From Dissophora ornata (Eukaryota > Mortierellomycota > Mortierellomycetes > Mortierellales > Mortierellaceae), in contig MU616574.1 of NCBI GenBank assembly GCA_025201705.1, forward strand, positions 53,278-117,277: DNA of 64,000 nt, read 5' to 3'. Below the pieces are notes generated by a model, which worked only from the letters and a program-made list of their open reading frames with translations, was not told where the DNA came from and made no database searches. This document shows, piece after piece, positions 1 to 10,577 of this stretch (its first letter is position 1; every line of letters starts with the position of its first letter). A program made the translations under genes and the position numbers.

Positions 1-3000
1 TCGAAGCTCTTTTACGAGACGTCATCTGCCTCTCTCCTGACGCCTCACCTCCGCCAACCTCATTATAGCCTTCCTCAAACCCGTCCGCTGATCGATCGTT
101 ATACAGATTAGGTGACGTTGCCACTCTGGAGATCTCGACTCCAGAGATCCTGCCACCGCCCTGTGCCAGGCGCTTCGACTCCTCCGTGAAAAGATCAGGA
201 ATACCACTCGAGGATGAGCGTCGAGCATTAAACTGCTGAATGCCCGTTCGGAATCGTCCATCCGTCAACATGAAAGGACTCGTCGCCGATGGTTGCTCAG
301 TATCTAAAACCTCCTGATCCAGTGCATTATTCCTATTGTTACTGTCCTCTCCGAATCCTGTGGAATAAGAATTGCGCTTGGCTCCCAGAGGCGAACCTGA
401 AAGAGATGCCCTGGACATGGACTGCAATATCGGTACAAAGGGTGCCCGTGGTGAAAAGCCATTTCGATCTCGACTCGGTGTCGTAGAGAGCGTGACCAGC
501 TGCCAGCTTGAGGGTTTGCCCTCCGTCGAGGACGCCTGATTGCTATCCTTTGCAGCAGATGCGATCATGGTGCGTCCGATTGGCTCTGTAGGGGACTTTC
601 TTGACAACAACCTGCACTCCTCGCAAACGAATCCAAGGTGAGCGGCGTCGTTAGAATCCAACCCTGCCGAGCTGCCACAGTCGCCTCTTGCTCCAGTACC
701 TCGAAGTCGTCCAATATCCTTCAGCATTGGTGAGCGAGAAGAAGGCTGCTGAGAGTTTTGCCGGATCGGATTCTCCGCCATCTTTGACAGGCCAGATATC
801 GATTTTAAGGAGAACTCTTCCCCGTAGATGAATTTCAGAAAGTAAAAGCAAAAATAGAATATGTCTTCTCCCCTCTGACTGCGATCCGCGAGTAAATGAC
901 TAGGAAAGTGGGGACAGGGATAGAGAGGAATTTGACTGTTAGTCCCTGGTATAAAAGCGGAAGAATTGGTCCATTTGACGTTGCCTCCATCGACTCACTT
1001 GAATAAAAACCAGTCGTATCCCATAGTCAGGTAGAGTATCTCCGCCGCCGTTAATGATTGGTGAGCTTCTCCATCTGCCCAAAGCGATATCCTCAGCAAA
1101 GAAATGAAAAGCGGCGTACGATCCCACCCTACGATATATACCGGCGCAAGAGTCAGATCGTTAGAAAACCTATTCGCCAACACACCACACCTCATATTAA
1201 ACGCCACCAACTTTTCACGCCCGTACCTGAGATGCAGTGGATTAAAAGACCCTTTGAGGACTGCGCCGGAGTCCCTGCGGTACAGTTGGTTGCGGCCAAA
1301 GGAGCTTGGTCCTGGGTATCATCGGCGATATGTGTGAGATAGAGACGGAGATAATTCTGTGTCAACTCGACTACAACGAGATTGATTTCCCACGATGAAA
1401 TGAAAAGACGCACAGACGGACAGAGGACGAACTTAGTGGCATTATTTCTGATCATTTCACCAAGCTGCATATTGATTGAATCTGACCACAAATTAATTAA
1501 AAGTAAACAGTATACCCCATCATCACTTACTCAGATCCCAGCTCTTGTAATCCCTCCAGCGAATTCCGAGGTTATCATGGTGCCCTGGAGGAAGTTGAAG
1601 CTCTGCATCTGCAAAGTTCTGAGACCAGTCAAAGCAGAGTTTGCGGGCAGAATACTTATTGGCCTTAAACTTTTGAAAGAACTCGACTCCTGGATATGGT
1701 GTTGCCACCAAATTGAATTTTGAGTACCGTCCAAAGGAGTCGACCTTCTCGGACGATGTTACTTTCAACCCATATCTGTGAACGCCAAGTAAACATGGCA
1801 CAATCTCAGTTAGTACTCATTTTCATTCACTATCAAAATAAAATAAAAAACAAGGTTATCAACATACTTGACTTTGCGATTCTCCACCATGAGGTCATTA
1901 ATATACGTCACTCCAAGTTGATGTAATAGTTCGATGTCCTCCGAACGCTGCTTCTCCAGTGACGACTCACGATCCTCTTTGTCTGGACTAAAAATGTTAC
2001 ACGAACGATGGTGCTGCAAATTAGCCTTTGTTTCGTCAGGAAATATTTCCCTCCCTATTGTACATGATGAGACAACAGCTCAAGTCGTCTACTTCTTATC
2101 CTTTTACCTTTTCTCGCCTGCACCGTAGAGGAACATCTTACGCTTTTGGTTCAAGTTGTTGAACTTTTGATTGACGTTGTGCATGAATACCTCGACCTCG
2201 TTCGACAGTGTCGCAGATCGGCAAATGTTCTTTCCTCGAACTAGAATACACGGGACTACAAATCGGGCCCGCACGCGTGCAAAGTGCGATTTCTCAAATT
2301 GCTTTGATAGCTCGTGCGTATCATTCACTATAGAAATTGCATGCAACGATCGCCAGAAGGAATGGCCGTGATTGAGCGTATCGAAACGAAGCACATGAGG
2401 AGGTGAGAATATAAAAAGAGATATGGTATCGGATCAACGACAAATGCGAATGTTTGATGGACGTCCATGGTTGTCCTGAACCCCTCATGTGAAAGAGGAG
2501 CGGCAGATAAGAAAAAGTCGGGGATTATGAAACGAATCACAAAAGGATGAAGAAATATAATATTCGATACGAACCTTTGTCCTTGTCTGTGCTGGATGGA
2601 GCAGACTCCTGTGCCCTCCTGATCCGAGAGGATGGAGGAGAGGAAGCCTCCACATATTCTTTTATTGCAACGTTCACTTTCTTTTCAGGTCTGGGTATCC
2701 GGAAAGGGAAAGGCAGGATATGTCTTCTGAATTGATCTTGGTCATTGACTTGCGCTAACGGTTGTTGGTTTTGCTGCGGGGTCTGCGAGGGATAATGGAT
2801 CGTATCCAGCTCTGTTTTAATATCCTGAAAGGACATCATTCCGCTCTCCGTCAGATCGAAGCTTTGGTCAGCATCGTCAATGAGCGAGCGGTCTAAGCCA
2901 TGTTGATTTGTCAGATTGTCCAGCACGTCGTCATTGTCGATATTGTTATTGAGTCTCTCGTCGCCGATCTTGTTGTTGGTAACGCTGTTGATGGAAAGGC

Positions 3001-3370
3001 CTTGTGGAAGGTTGTTCTGGGATAAGGATGCGAACGGTGATATGGTCGAGCGGAAGGTCGGGAGGTGTTGAGGGGGGGCTGAATGACTTGACATTGATGT
3101 TGGATCGTCGTCAAGATCATATCTTCTGTTGTGCTCACCGTTTGAAGTCTCGAGTATATGTCCGTTGGCGATTTCGTCTTGACTGTGTCCCAGTGAGGTG
3201 GCTACTGTCGATGGATGCGAAGAGGAAGACGGATACGGATCTCGCGGCTTTTCGAGAATGGCGAGCTCTGAGGGATAGGAGGAACAGAGTTGCCCACTGT
3301 GGTTTGACACCGTGCCGACCACATAGTCCTTCTCGAACAACGTAAAGCAATGCTGCAGAACTGTTTTGCA
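1..3370 (-). CDS. MTMR14: MTMR14/Jumpy-like phosphoinositide 3-phosphatase, 3' end cut by window edge
   Basis: Likely removes the 3-phosphate from PI3P/PI(3,5)P2 on endomembranes, with roles in autophagy and vesicle traffic (known for MTMR14/EDTP). Supported exons on the minus strand: 3370..2575, 2327..2124, 2054..1868, 1775..1531, 1370..1227, 1128..999 and 899..1. Family blocks appear in order: LFEKDYVVGTVSNHSGQLC, FVVPCILVRGKNICRSATLS, YINDLMVENRKVKY, KVTSSEKVDSFGRYS, then the catalytic HCISGWDRTP (C-X5-R), YDWFLF and RGEDIFYFCFYFLK. Phases agree at every junction, but the 2124/2054 junction uses a weak GTGCAG donor and is tentative. The first coding exon lies upstream of 3370 and is unresolved; an ATG at 3506 is one candidate but its frame does not join. 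About 230 residues rich in S, D, N and Q are inserted between the first two blocks. The Ser-rich C-terminal tail continues past base 1. Identification is strong; substrate is inferred. Confidence 0.88.
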
Positions 3371-4990
3371 CTAGGTTCTCAATTTGAGTTTTCACAAAGA
3401 AAAAAAAATATGGCCGTTCGTTGTCGTGAGTACGTTTTTTCACGTCAGCCTACATGTTCCAGTGTTGTAATCGTTCAGGCGGCCAATTGTATAGGTAGGA
3501 GGCCATTGACAAATCGTCAAACGCCGAGCACAGCGGGGAAAGGAAACACACAAGTATCCAATTGGAAAAAAAATAAAGAGTGCAAAAAGGAACATAAATG
3601 GAGTGGAGTGAAAAGGAGTGTGTGAACAAAAATGACAGCTCGTTTATTTTTTGGTAAATAATCCCTTGCATTGGATAGAGCAAAGCCATTGATCGTAGCC
3701 ATGGATAGCAATCAATGCCGCCACTCAATCATGGATCGGTCCGCTTCACATGCGAAAAGAACGATATCGAAGCAAGCGCAAGGCTTGGAAGGTGACAAAT
3801 AAACGAGACGAGGAGGGGACAACAGGGCAAAGCGAGGAGTATGAAATAACGGGCAGTCACCTCACCTCTGGGTCTTCATGCTTCGTAGAATGAGAAGCAT
3901 CATAGTGCAGGTAGAGGCTGTAGAGCCGATGGGCCTGGCTCTGCTGGTATAGGTTTGAGCTCATTGGAGCGGCTGCGTTGAGTGAATGTAGGAATGTTGA
4001 GGAGCGAGGAAGGAAGAGGGATGGGTTGAATGGAAGGGAGAAAAGGAGGGAATGCCGGAAAGTGGAGAAGAGAAAGCAGTATCTTTTTGGCTTCTCCTAT
4101 CTTGCATCTCCCTGCGGACCTCATAAATGCTTCAAAAATGGTTACAGCATAAAAAAACGTCTGCGTTTCGTTTGAGGCGAGGTGTCGAGCGAGACCCACA
4201 GACACAGAGGTAGAAGGAAACATATTGTCTTAACACACGGAGGGGCCGAGGGAGACAGGCCATAGGACAGGCTGATGATCCATCCAGGCAGCGGGAATTG
4301 CCCACCCTTCTTCGTGCTATCCCTGCCGCTCCACAGGTCCCTTTGACGACGATGATGATTCATACTATGCTCCTAAACCCCCACTCTCGCCTGCCCTCGT
4401 CTTCTCTCCCTCTCGTCCGTGTTCTCGTCCCCCTTCGCGCTTGTTCGTTTCTTCTCAAAGCGGAGATTAAGAGATGCATGCACGCTTGCGTCTGTACATG
4501 TACAGTGCTATTATTATTCCTCTATGCCCCGCTGTGGCCCGATCGCACCACTGTTATTGATGATCTACACTACACTACACCAACCAAAAAAAAAAAAAAA
4601 AAAAACCACATGTTCTTTCCCCACGACCACGTTGTTTCGATAAGCTCTAATCAGGTCGGCTCTCGCCCAGCCCAGCCTGTTATTTTCTCCACAACGATTG
4701 CGTTTTGGGAGCTCTTGGGATTGCTTAAAGTCTTTCGATCACAATTCCTGCAGTGATGACAGGAAAAAAAAGCATTCCAGAGCACGTTTTGATGTCCGTG
4801 CATGTCCCATTCTTTTGCCTTGTTTTTTCTTACACGTGCAAGCAAAATAGAGATGGCACACATCTGACGTTTAAAAGAGTTTCTGTATTGGAGTACTCGC
4901 GTATGGGGAACGAGCTGAGAGGAGAGTAGAGGAGGACAGGGGCAAGCGGGCAAGGTCAGGATCGACGGATTTGAGAGGTTGATCCGCTGT
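3371..4990. other. Intergenic: upstream of MTMR14-like gene, downstream of PEX19
   Basis: This stretch must hold the 5' exon and promoter of the MTMR14-like gene and the 3' UTR of PEX19. A short minus-strand open reading starting with ATG at 3506 and ending at a possible GTAGGC donor near 3453 is the nearest candidate first exon, but its phase does not fit the next exon. A Pro/Leu-rich open frame at 3900-4223 (minus) has no recognisable domain and looks like chance. A run of 20 A lies at 4586-4605. Confidence 0.5.
4586..4605. repeat. poly(A)20 tract
   Basis: Uninterrupted run of 20 A in intergenic sequence 385 bases downstream of the PEX19 stop, preceded by a short ACTAC repeat. Confidence 0.65.
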
Positions 4991-6755
4991 TTACTGCATA
5001 TTGCACTCCGGCATATCAGGCATCTTAGGAACACCATCTAGTATACGGAGGAATTTAAAAATATCAGTTATTACACCAGCATCACATCTTGCACTACATC
5101 CTCGCTGTCCGAGGAAATATAACTATAACTTACCTGTGCCCATCTCCATACCAGGGGCAAGCTCTTCCAAGATATCAGCGGGAGGTTGGCCGCAGTCTTG
5201 CATCTGTAAAGGTTGAGGCATTGTCAATTATTAATATCTTGATATCTTGATTCAGGTCCCATCCGAGCTTACGATTGGCGGAGAAAAAACTTACACCCTG
5301 CATGAGATCGATTACGCTCTTGGCTTGAGAGTCACTCTTGTCGTCAAAGTCGGGACGGTCGAAAAACTCAACAATCTCTTTGACGTATCCATATTGCTTC
5401 TCGTACCGGGCATATTCCTCGGCCGAGATTTTGTCCTTGTTGTCCTTGAGCCATTGAGGGTACTACAATCAAAATATTAAGAAACGCACCGCAGCGTTAT
5501 CACCTTGAAGAGGGGCCTTTTCTGGTGGCGCATTTTCTTCGAGCAAGGATTCGTCTTTTACCTTCTGCTTCAAGTCCAACATGGGCTCGTAGAGGATATC
5601 CTTAGACATCAACTGCTCCATCATACCCTCGAGCACGTTCTGGAAATCGCCGCCCTCGGCCATGCCCTCCATCTGCTTCATCATCTCGGCCATTAGTGCC
5701 TCTTCGGATTCCTCTGCAACCTGGGCCTATTGCAAGGGGGAAGGGAAGAGTCGTATTCAGATCAGTATCAAGTAAACAAAATTGTCAATGGCTCGCTTCG
5801 GGTACGAAGCGCAGGATTCGGGTTGCAATGCTTCAACAAGAACTGAGCCCGTTGTCGCCAAAACTGAGAAGTACAAAAATTAAACTGTCCGACGGATCTG
5901 ATCAAAAGCTGGACAATCCCTTCCTCATCTAATTCCTCCGTCCACACCACATAACAATCGCGCTGAATAGGTCCTCCGATCTTATATTGTTTGCAAAGTA
6001 CTCCCAACATGAAAGCCTTATAAAGTGTAACAATACAAGAAACCCTGTGACTTACATCGACCTGCTCAGAACTGTCCTTGAGTTTATCCATAGTCTTTGC
6101 GATCCTATCCTGGAAGCTACCTGCTCCTCCTGCCTTTGGTGATGCTCCTGCTAGCCCTGCTACCCCTGCTGCTTCTGCTGCTGACGATGTGGATGTAGCA
6201 GGCGCCTTTCCGTTGACGTCCAGTCCTTTGAACATCTCCTCAAACGACTTCTGCAACTCGGGGTTGCCGTTCATCTCCTTCATCAACTCTTCCATACCCG
6301 AAGCCAATTGTTGTGAGAACTCGGCATCCAATCCTCCCAGTGCATCGTCGTCGTCGTCGTCCGCGAGATCTTCAGGATGAAGCAAAAGTGACTCTGGTGT
6401 CCTTTCAGCCTTAGGCGATGTGGAAGACGAGGCGGATGCTGTGGTTGCCTTCTGGGTAGCAGTCGGCTTGACAGGTGTGGCGGGCTTTGCAGAAGTGAAT
6501 TCATCCAAGGCGCCTATATTACATGCGTCCGCACACGTTGGTTGTTGGAAAAAAAAAAAAAAAAAAAGAAGATACATAGAACCTGTGAGAATCTATCCAC
6601 AAGGACGAGGAAAAGAGAGCTTCCGAATCCGTTGGACACGAATTGGACATGAAGACTGGCCTTGAGCAAGAAGCTGACATGTGCTCTTTACCGTCCAAGA
6701 AATCGTCATCAAGATCATCCTCGACGACGGTTGGGTTCTTCTTCACATCAGGCAT
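4991..6755 (-). CDS. PEX19: Peroxin-19, peroxisomal membrane-protein chaperone/import receptor
   Basis: Binds newly made peroxisomal membrane proteins in the cytosol and docks on Pex3. Six exons: 6755..6692, 6513..6056, 5726..5562, 5462..5295, 5203..5134 and 5037..4991, giving 323 residues with all phases consistent. The N-terminus is acidic (VVEDDLDDDFLDG), followed by the family's ALDEFTSAKP block, which matches ALDDF..AKP of animal Pex19. The central helical region reads FSQQLASGMEELMKEM and later MMEQLMSKDILYEP. The C-terminal cargo-binding domain begins at KYPQWLKDNKDKISAEEY and has VIDLMQGMQDCGQPP. The protein ends in CNMQ, a CaaX box with terminal Gln as favoured by farnesyltransferase; Pex19 is farnesylated in yeast and mammals. 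The intron 5561..5463 begins GTAAAAG. Intron 1 has a T19 tract on the coding strand (6567-6549). Identification is secure. Confidence 0.95.
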
Positions 6756-7423
6756 TGTGGCGTAGTTTGTTGTCGTGGTATATAGCGATTGTGTTGATTG
6801 AATGCTGGTTGGCTGTCCCGAATGAGCGGCTGAGGAGAGAGGGAGAAGAGTGTTGGATAAGAGGAAGAACGGAGAAGAAGGGTAAAGAAAAAAAAAAAAA
6901 AAAAAAAAAAGTCGGGTGGGGTGGGGATTGTGTGGGTGAAGCCTGCAGCGGCGACCCATTGAACTTTCTTTGCTCTCGGTCGGCCGGGAGAGAGGACGAA
7001 ACGGACAGGCACAATCGATCGATCACATGGCAGAGCGAACTTGCCTCTTTGACTGGTCATCAGTAGCAAAATGACACACAAAAGCAACCAACCGCGCCAA
7101 CCTGCTCAGTAGCTGTGCCCAACATAAACAAGCACAACCGCACTACCGGGACATGCTCATGCTCCCCTCTAAATCCATAAAGTGACCCTTGGTCTTGGCA
7201 TCCTCACTGAAAAAGTCCAAGGATCAAATCCATCTCATTCCTATCAGACAATAAGTTGGAACAGCTCTTCCCGGTCCCCAAATCTGTGTTACACCCAGAC
7301 CGAGCCAATTGACACCAGCGCGACCACCATTTTGGATTTATGATGTTTTTATTAAGTCTGATAATATTATATGTACACGTTGATGACAGGGGTATTTTTT
7401 TTCTACGTCGCAAGACGTGTTCC
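6756..7423. other. PEX19 promoter and 3' flank of the amino-acid transporter
   Basis: No gene seen. A run of 23 A on the plus strand (6888-6910), which is T23 on the coding strand of PEX19, lies about 130 bases upstream of the PEX19 ATG and is a plausible poly(dA:dT) nucleosome-depleting promoter element. The rest carries no recognisable coding signal. Confidence 0.5.
6888..6910. repeat. poly(A)23 tract in PEX19 upstream region
   Basis: Uninterrupted run of 23 A on the plus strand, read directly. It reads as poly(T) on the PEX19 sense strand. Such poly(dA:dT) runs in fungal promoters often exclude nucleosomes; here that role is inferred from position only. Confidence 0.7.
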
Positions 7424-8853
7424 TTAGTTGAGCTCTCCGCGGTAGGCCTTAATCAACTCTTTGATCGCGTCTACAGTGCCAACAGCAGCGCCGGCAGTTC
7501 CCACAATGACGATTAGAAGCATCAATAAGAGCTCCAATTTGTTAACCTTCCTGAAGCCAAACAGCTTCAGGTAGAACACGACCGGGAACACGAACGTCAA
7601 CATGCCGTCGCTCAAAGCGCCCAACAGCGACATCATCTGTCCAAAATATGGAAAGAAGAGTGCAATGGTGGCAACCAAGACCATGGACAGCGTACGGGTC
7701 ACAGCACGGCACATGAACTCAATTGTTGTGGAGAAGCCACGAGATTCGAGCTTGACGGCGGACTCGATTTGGAGGTTGAATGTGGTGAGGAAAATAGGAA
7801 TCGCCAAGAGGACGTGGAGTGTGATGATGATGGTCGAGATGGTGCGCGTTGCGCCCCCGGGCAGGTTCAGGTAGATGGGCGACTCGACAATATCACCGTA
7901 GACAGCATATCCCGAAGTCGAGCACATGATATAAAGGACAGTGACAGTCAGGGTTCCCCAGAGGATAATCTTGTTCCAGGCACGCTTGTTCTTCATGCTC
8001 TCCTCGACGTGGGGGAAAACGACGTTGCCGCCGTAGGAGAAGGCAAAGGTGGCGAGAGCCAGAGGCAAGTTGCGAGGAACAGCAATTTCATGGTCGATGG
8101 GCTCGAGAGAGCCGTCGGACTTGACGACCAGTCCGATGTCCTTGGAGTTAATGATGGATGCAATCATGACAATCACGACAACAATCGCCGTCGAGAGTGC
8201 GCCAAAGATACTGAGGAAGGCGACCTCGCGCATGGTCTTTGTAAGGATAATGGGCACGACCATGACGGCAGCTGCGATCATGATCCATTGCTTTACAGTG
8301 ATAGTGCAGCCGAGAGGTGAGGCGAGATCGTAGATGTTGGTTCCGATCAGAATCAGGTACAGAACGGGACCTCCAAGGGCGATCGAGTTGTAGAAAAAAG
8401 TAACGACAATTCTTCCTGGCAGTCCAAAGGCGGCATGGGCAACATCTGGATATTCTCTAAGACGGTTGCGGCTGTTTATGAATTTTATGATGCGAAAACA
8501 TTGTTAGATCAGCAAGACCTGTTGCATAAATACTGTCGCGATTCCAAAGTGCATTATAACGAACATGCTTACCCGTCATAGTAAAGGCACTTGATAAGCT
8601 TCTGGTTGGAATAGATGGCCATGCCGCAGGCCAGAGCCAAGATAATAAGACCAACCCAACCGGCGTCGCGAAGGGCTGCGGGCAGACCTAGTGTACCAGC
8701 ACCAGCAAGGACACTGACGACGTTGACATAGGCCTGGAAGTTGGTGGCCTTGCCTGCGGGAGCGTTTTCATAGACATCGCTGAGAGATCCGCTCGAGATG
8801 CTCTCCACGTCGACTTCCTGAAGCTTTTCAGTGTTGTACTCTTCTTTGGACAT
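7424..8853 (-). CDS. AVT-type transmembrane amino-acid transporter (AAAP family)
   Basis: Predicted 442-residue multi-pass carrier of the amino acid/auxin permease family (Pfam Aa_trans), the family of yeast vacuolar AVT transporters and animal SLC32/36/38. Two exons, 8853..8573 and 8471..7424, joined in frame. The first 40 residues are acidic and hydrophilic, followed by the family's first-helix signature GAGTLGLPAALRDAGW. Further hydrophobic segments include MIAAAVMVVPIIL, VAFLSIFGALSTAIVVVIVM, LALATFAFSYGGNVVFPHVE (the conserved FSYGG..V.P block) and several helices after residue 250, making about 11 in total. The C-terminus ends shortly after the last helix. Substrate and membrane (vacuole or plasma membrane) cannot be read from sequence. 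It stands alone, with long upstream space towards the divergent LRR gene. Confidence 0.9.
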
Positions 8854-10577
8854 GGTGTTCGATTTGTGTAAAATGTATAAAGTAAAATATGCGAAGGGGG
8901 AAATGAAGGAAGCCGCAAGGCGAAACGAAGAAAAGACTGGACTGGGGAAGGGTATAGGGTGTGTCCACAGAAAGTCCGGGTAGGTGATGAGATTAGAAGA
9001 ACGAGTGTGAAGAAAGAATGGGGTTCCTCGCCTCTTTTATAAGCGCTTGCAGGGACTTCCATCTCCGTCTCTGCATGTCGTGGCGAGCCAATGCCATGCA
9101 TCAATTACCCTAGAAACGCAGTTTGATTTTGATGCAGCCTTCATATCTAGCAAGACTCATTGTGGCCAGTTGCTGAATAGCACGCCATAGCCGAGCCAGG
9201 GTTCAAGAATTTGATTGTCAGAAGAACAACAGCCTGTGATCTCCGTTCAACATGGCCGGAGTTTTCTTTTGAGGAACAGTAATAGGCCTGCATAGTCTCT
9301 TGCTCTGCTGTTTCAGTTGCCGAACTGCCTCTGCAACAGAAATAACGGTTCGAGCCAGGCCAATCCCAGTGCGCAAAACGCAACCTATCTGATAACGCCA
9401 TTTCCTGTGCCTTTTGACGACGATTCGCAGAGCTCCGACGTATCTCCAACTAGACGTGCGCAGGTGGGGGCCAATGTACAGACTGTGAGCGTGTGCCCGA
9501 AGAACTGCCAATCGAAGATTAGGAGATTGGCCGATCAACTTTCAGATCTTTTAGCTGCAATATTGACATCTGATTATATTATACTCAAGTGTAGTGCCCC
9601 TCGTCTGTGCGTGGCATCAAATTCTAATATTTTCCCACAGTTGTTTGCATCCTTCGTCTATTTCTCCACCCGCTTTGATCTCTTGGTGCAGCCATGAATA
9701 ATACGAACAGGCTTAGGCGACCCTCGCACTGATCGGTGTCCAGGGGCTACTATCGCCTGATTCCCCATTGCAAGATAGAAATGGCTCGGGGGCTTTTCGA
9801 TAACAAAACGAATGCAGGTCGGACCGCAAAGAAACAGAGAGCGCATAGCGGCCAAAGAGTGTTCACCAAAAGGGCGAAATGGTGTGATTTCTGTAGAAAA
9901 TCATGCACTCGTCGAACTGGCCTATGGAAACCGCATCATACACACGCGCACACAATATGACGCCCTTGTAGTGCATCCGAAAGACAAGCCATGTCAACAT
10001 GCAGTCGCAGACTACAATGTACCAAGCAACAATATCCCCGGAAGAGCAAATACAGATATGGAGTGTAAAAGCATTATGGGCGTGCATCCCTTTTTTTCTC
10101 TCTCTATATACCTTGCGTACAAACATCGCATTGCGAAAAAGACTTCTCTGGCCAAAACACATCGATTTGCAGTCACTAATTTTGTGCCAACACTGGTCAT
10201 TGCAATGGACGTTAAATTATTTCCAAACATGCAGCAAAAACAAAGGCGAGGAGGATATTGTCTGAAGGTAATATCCCAAGTAGATCATGTCCAACATGCA
10301 AGAAGATGACTTAAACATCGCAGCCTAATGCTAGGAAACACAACTACAGTGCTTCTACTACGTGGATGCGCAAAGAACGTTTCTAATACTTCGTTTGCCG
10401 TTACAATACACAGTCGAACGTTGCACAAATCATTCGGCCATGCAAAAATCCAAGCACCATTCATCACAACACACTTTTGCCTTCGCTCTCAAATTCAACC
10501 ACATGCGCCGTCTGTTGTGTCCTCTCCTTTTCTCACCTTTTCTCTCTTTTCCTCAACCGTCATCTGATCAAGAGCAA
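8854..10577. other. Divergent intergenic region, no gene seen
   Basis: About 1.7 kb between the divergently oriented amino-acid transporter and the coiled-coil/LRR gene. It must contain both promoters. Several overlapping short open frames on both strands (9147-10467) have no domain, no consistent codon bias and mutually overlap; I treat them as chance. The leader just upstream of 10578 is pyrimidine-rich (10513-10560), as is common before fungal starts. Confidence 0.5.

Noticed and set aside
3900..4223. Minus-strand Pro/Leu-rich open frame near the MTMR14 upstream region
   Set aside because: Low complexity, no domain, no supporting splice sites; its codons do not resemble those of neighbouring genes.
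9346..9356. GGTTCGAGCCA, similar to a tRNA B box
   Set aside because: No A box at the right distance and no acceptor stem pairing around it. A similar GGATTCGAGTC on the minus strand near 35742-35752 lies in a lipase intron and also lacks a cloverleaf.
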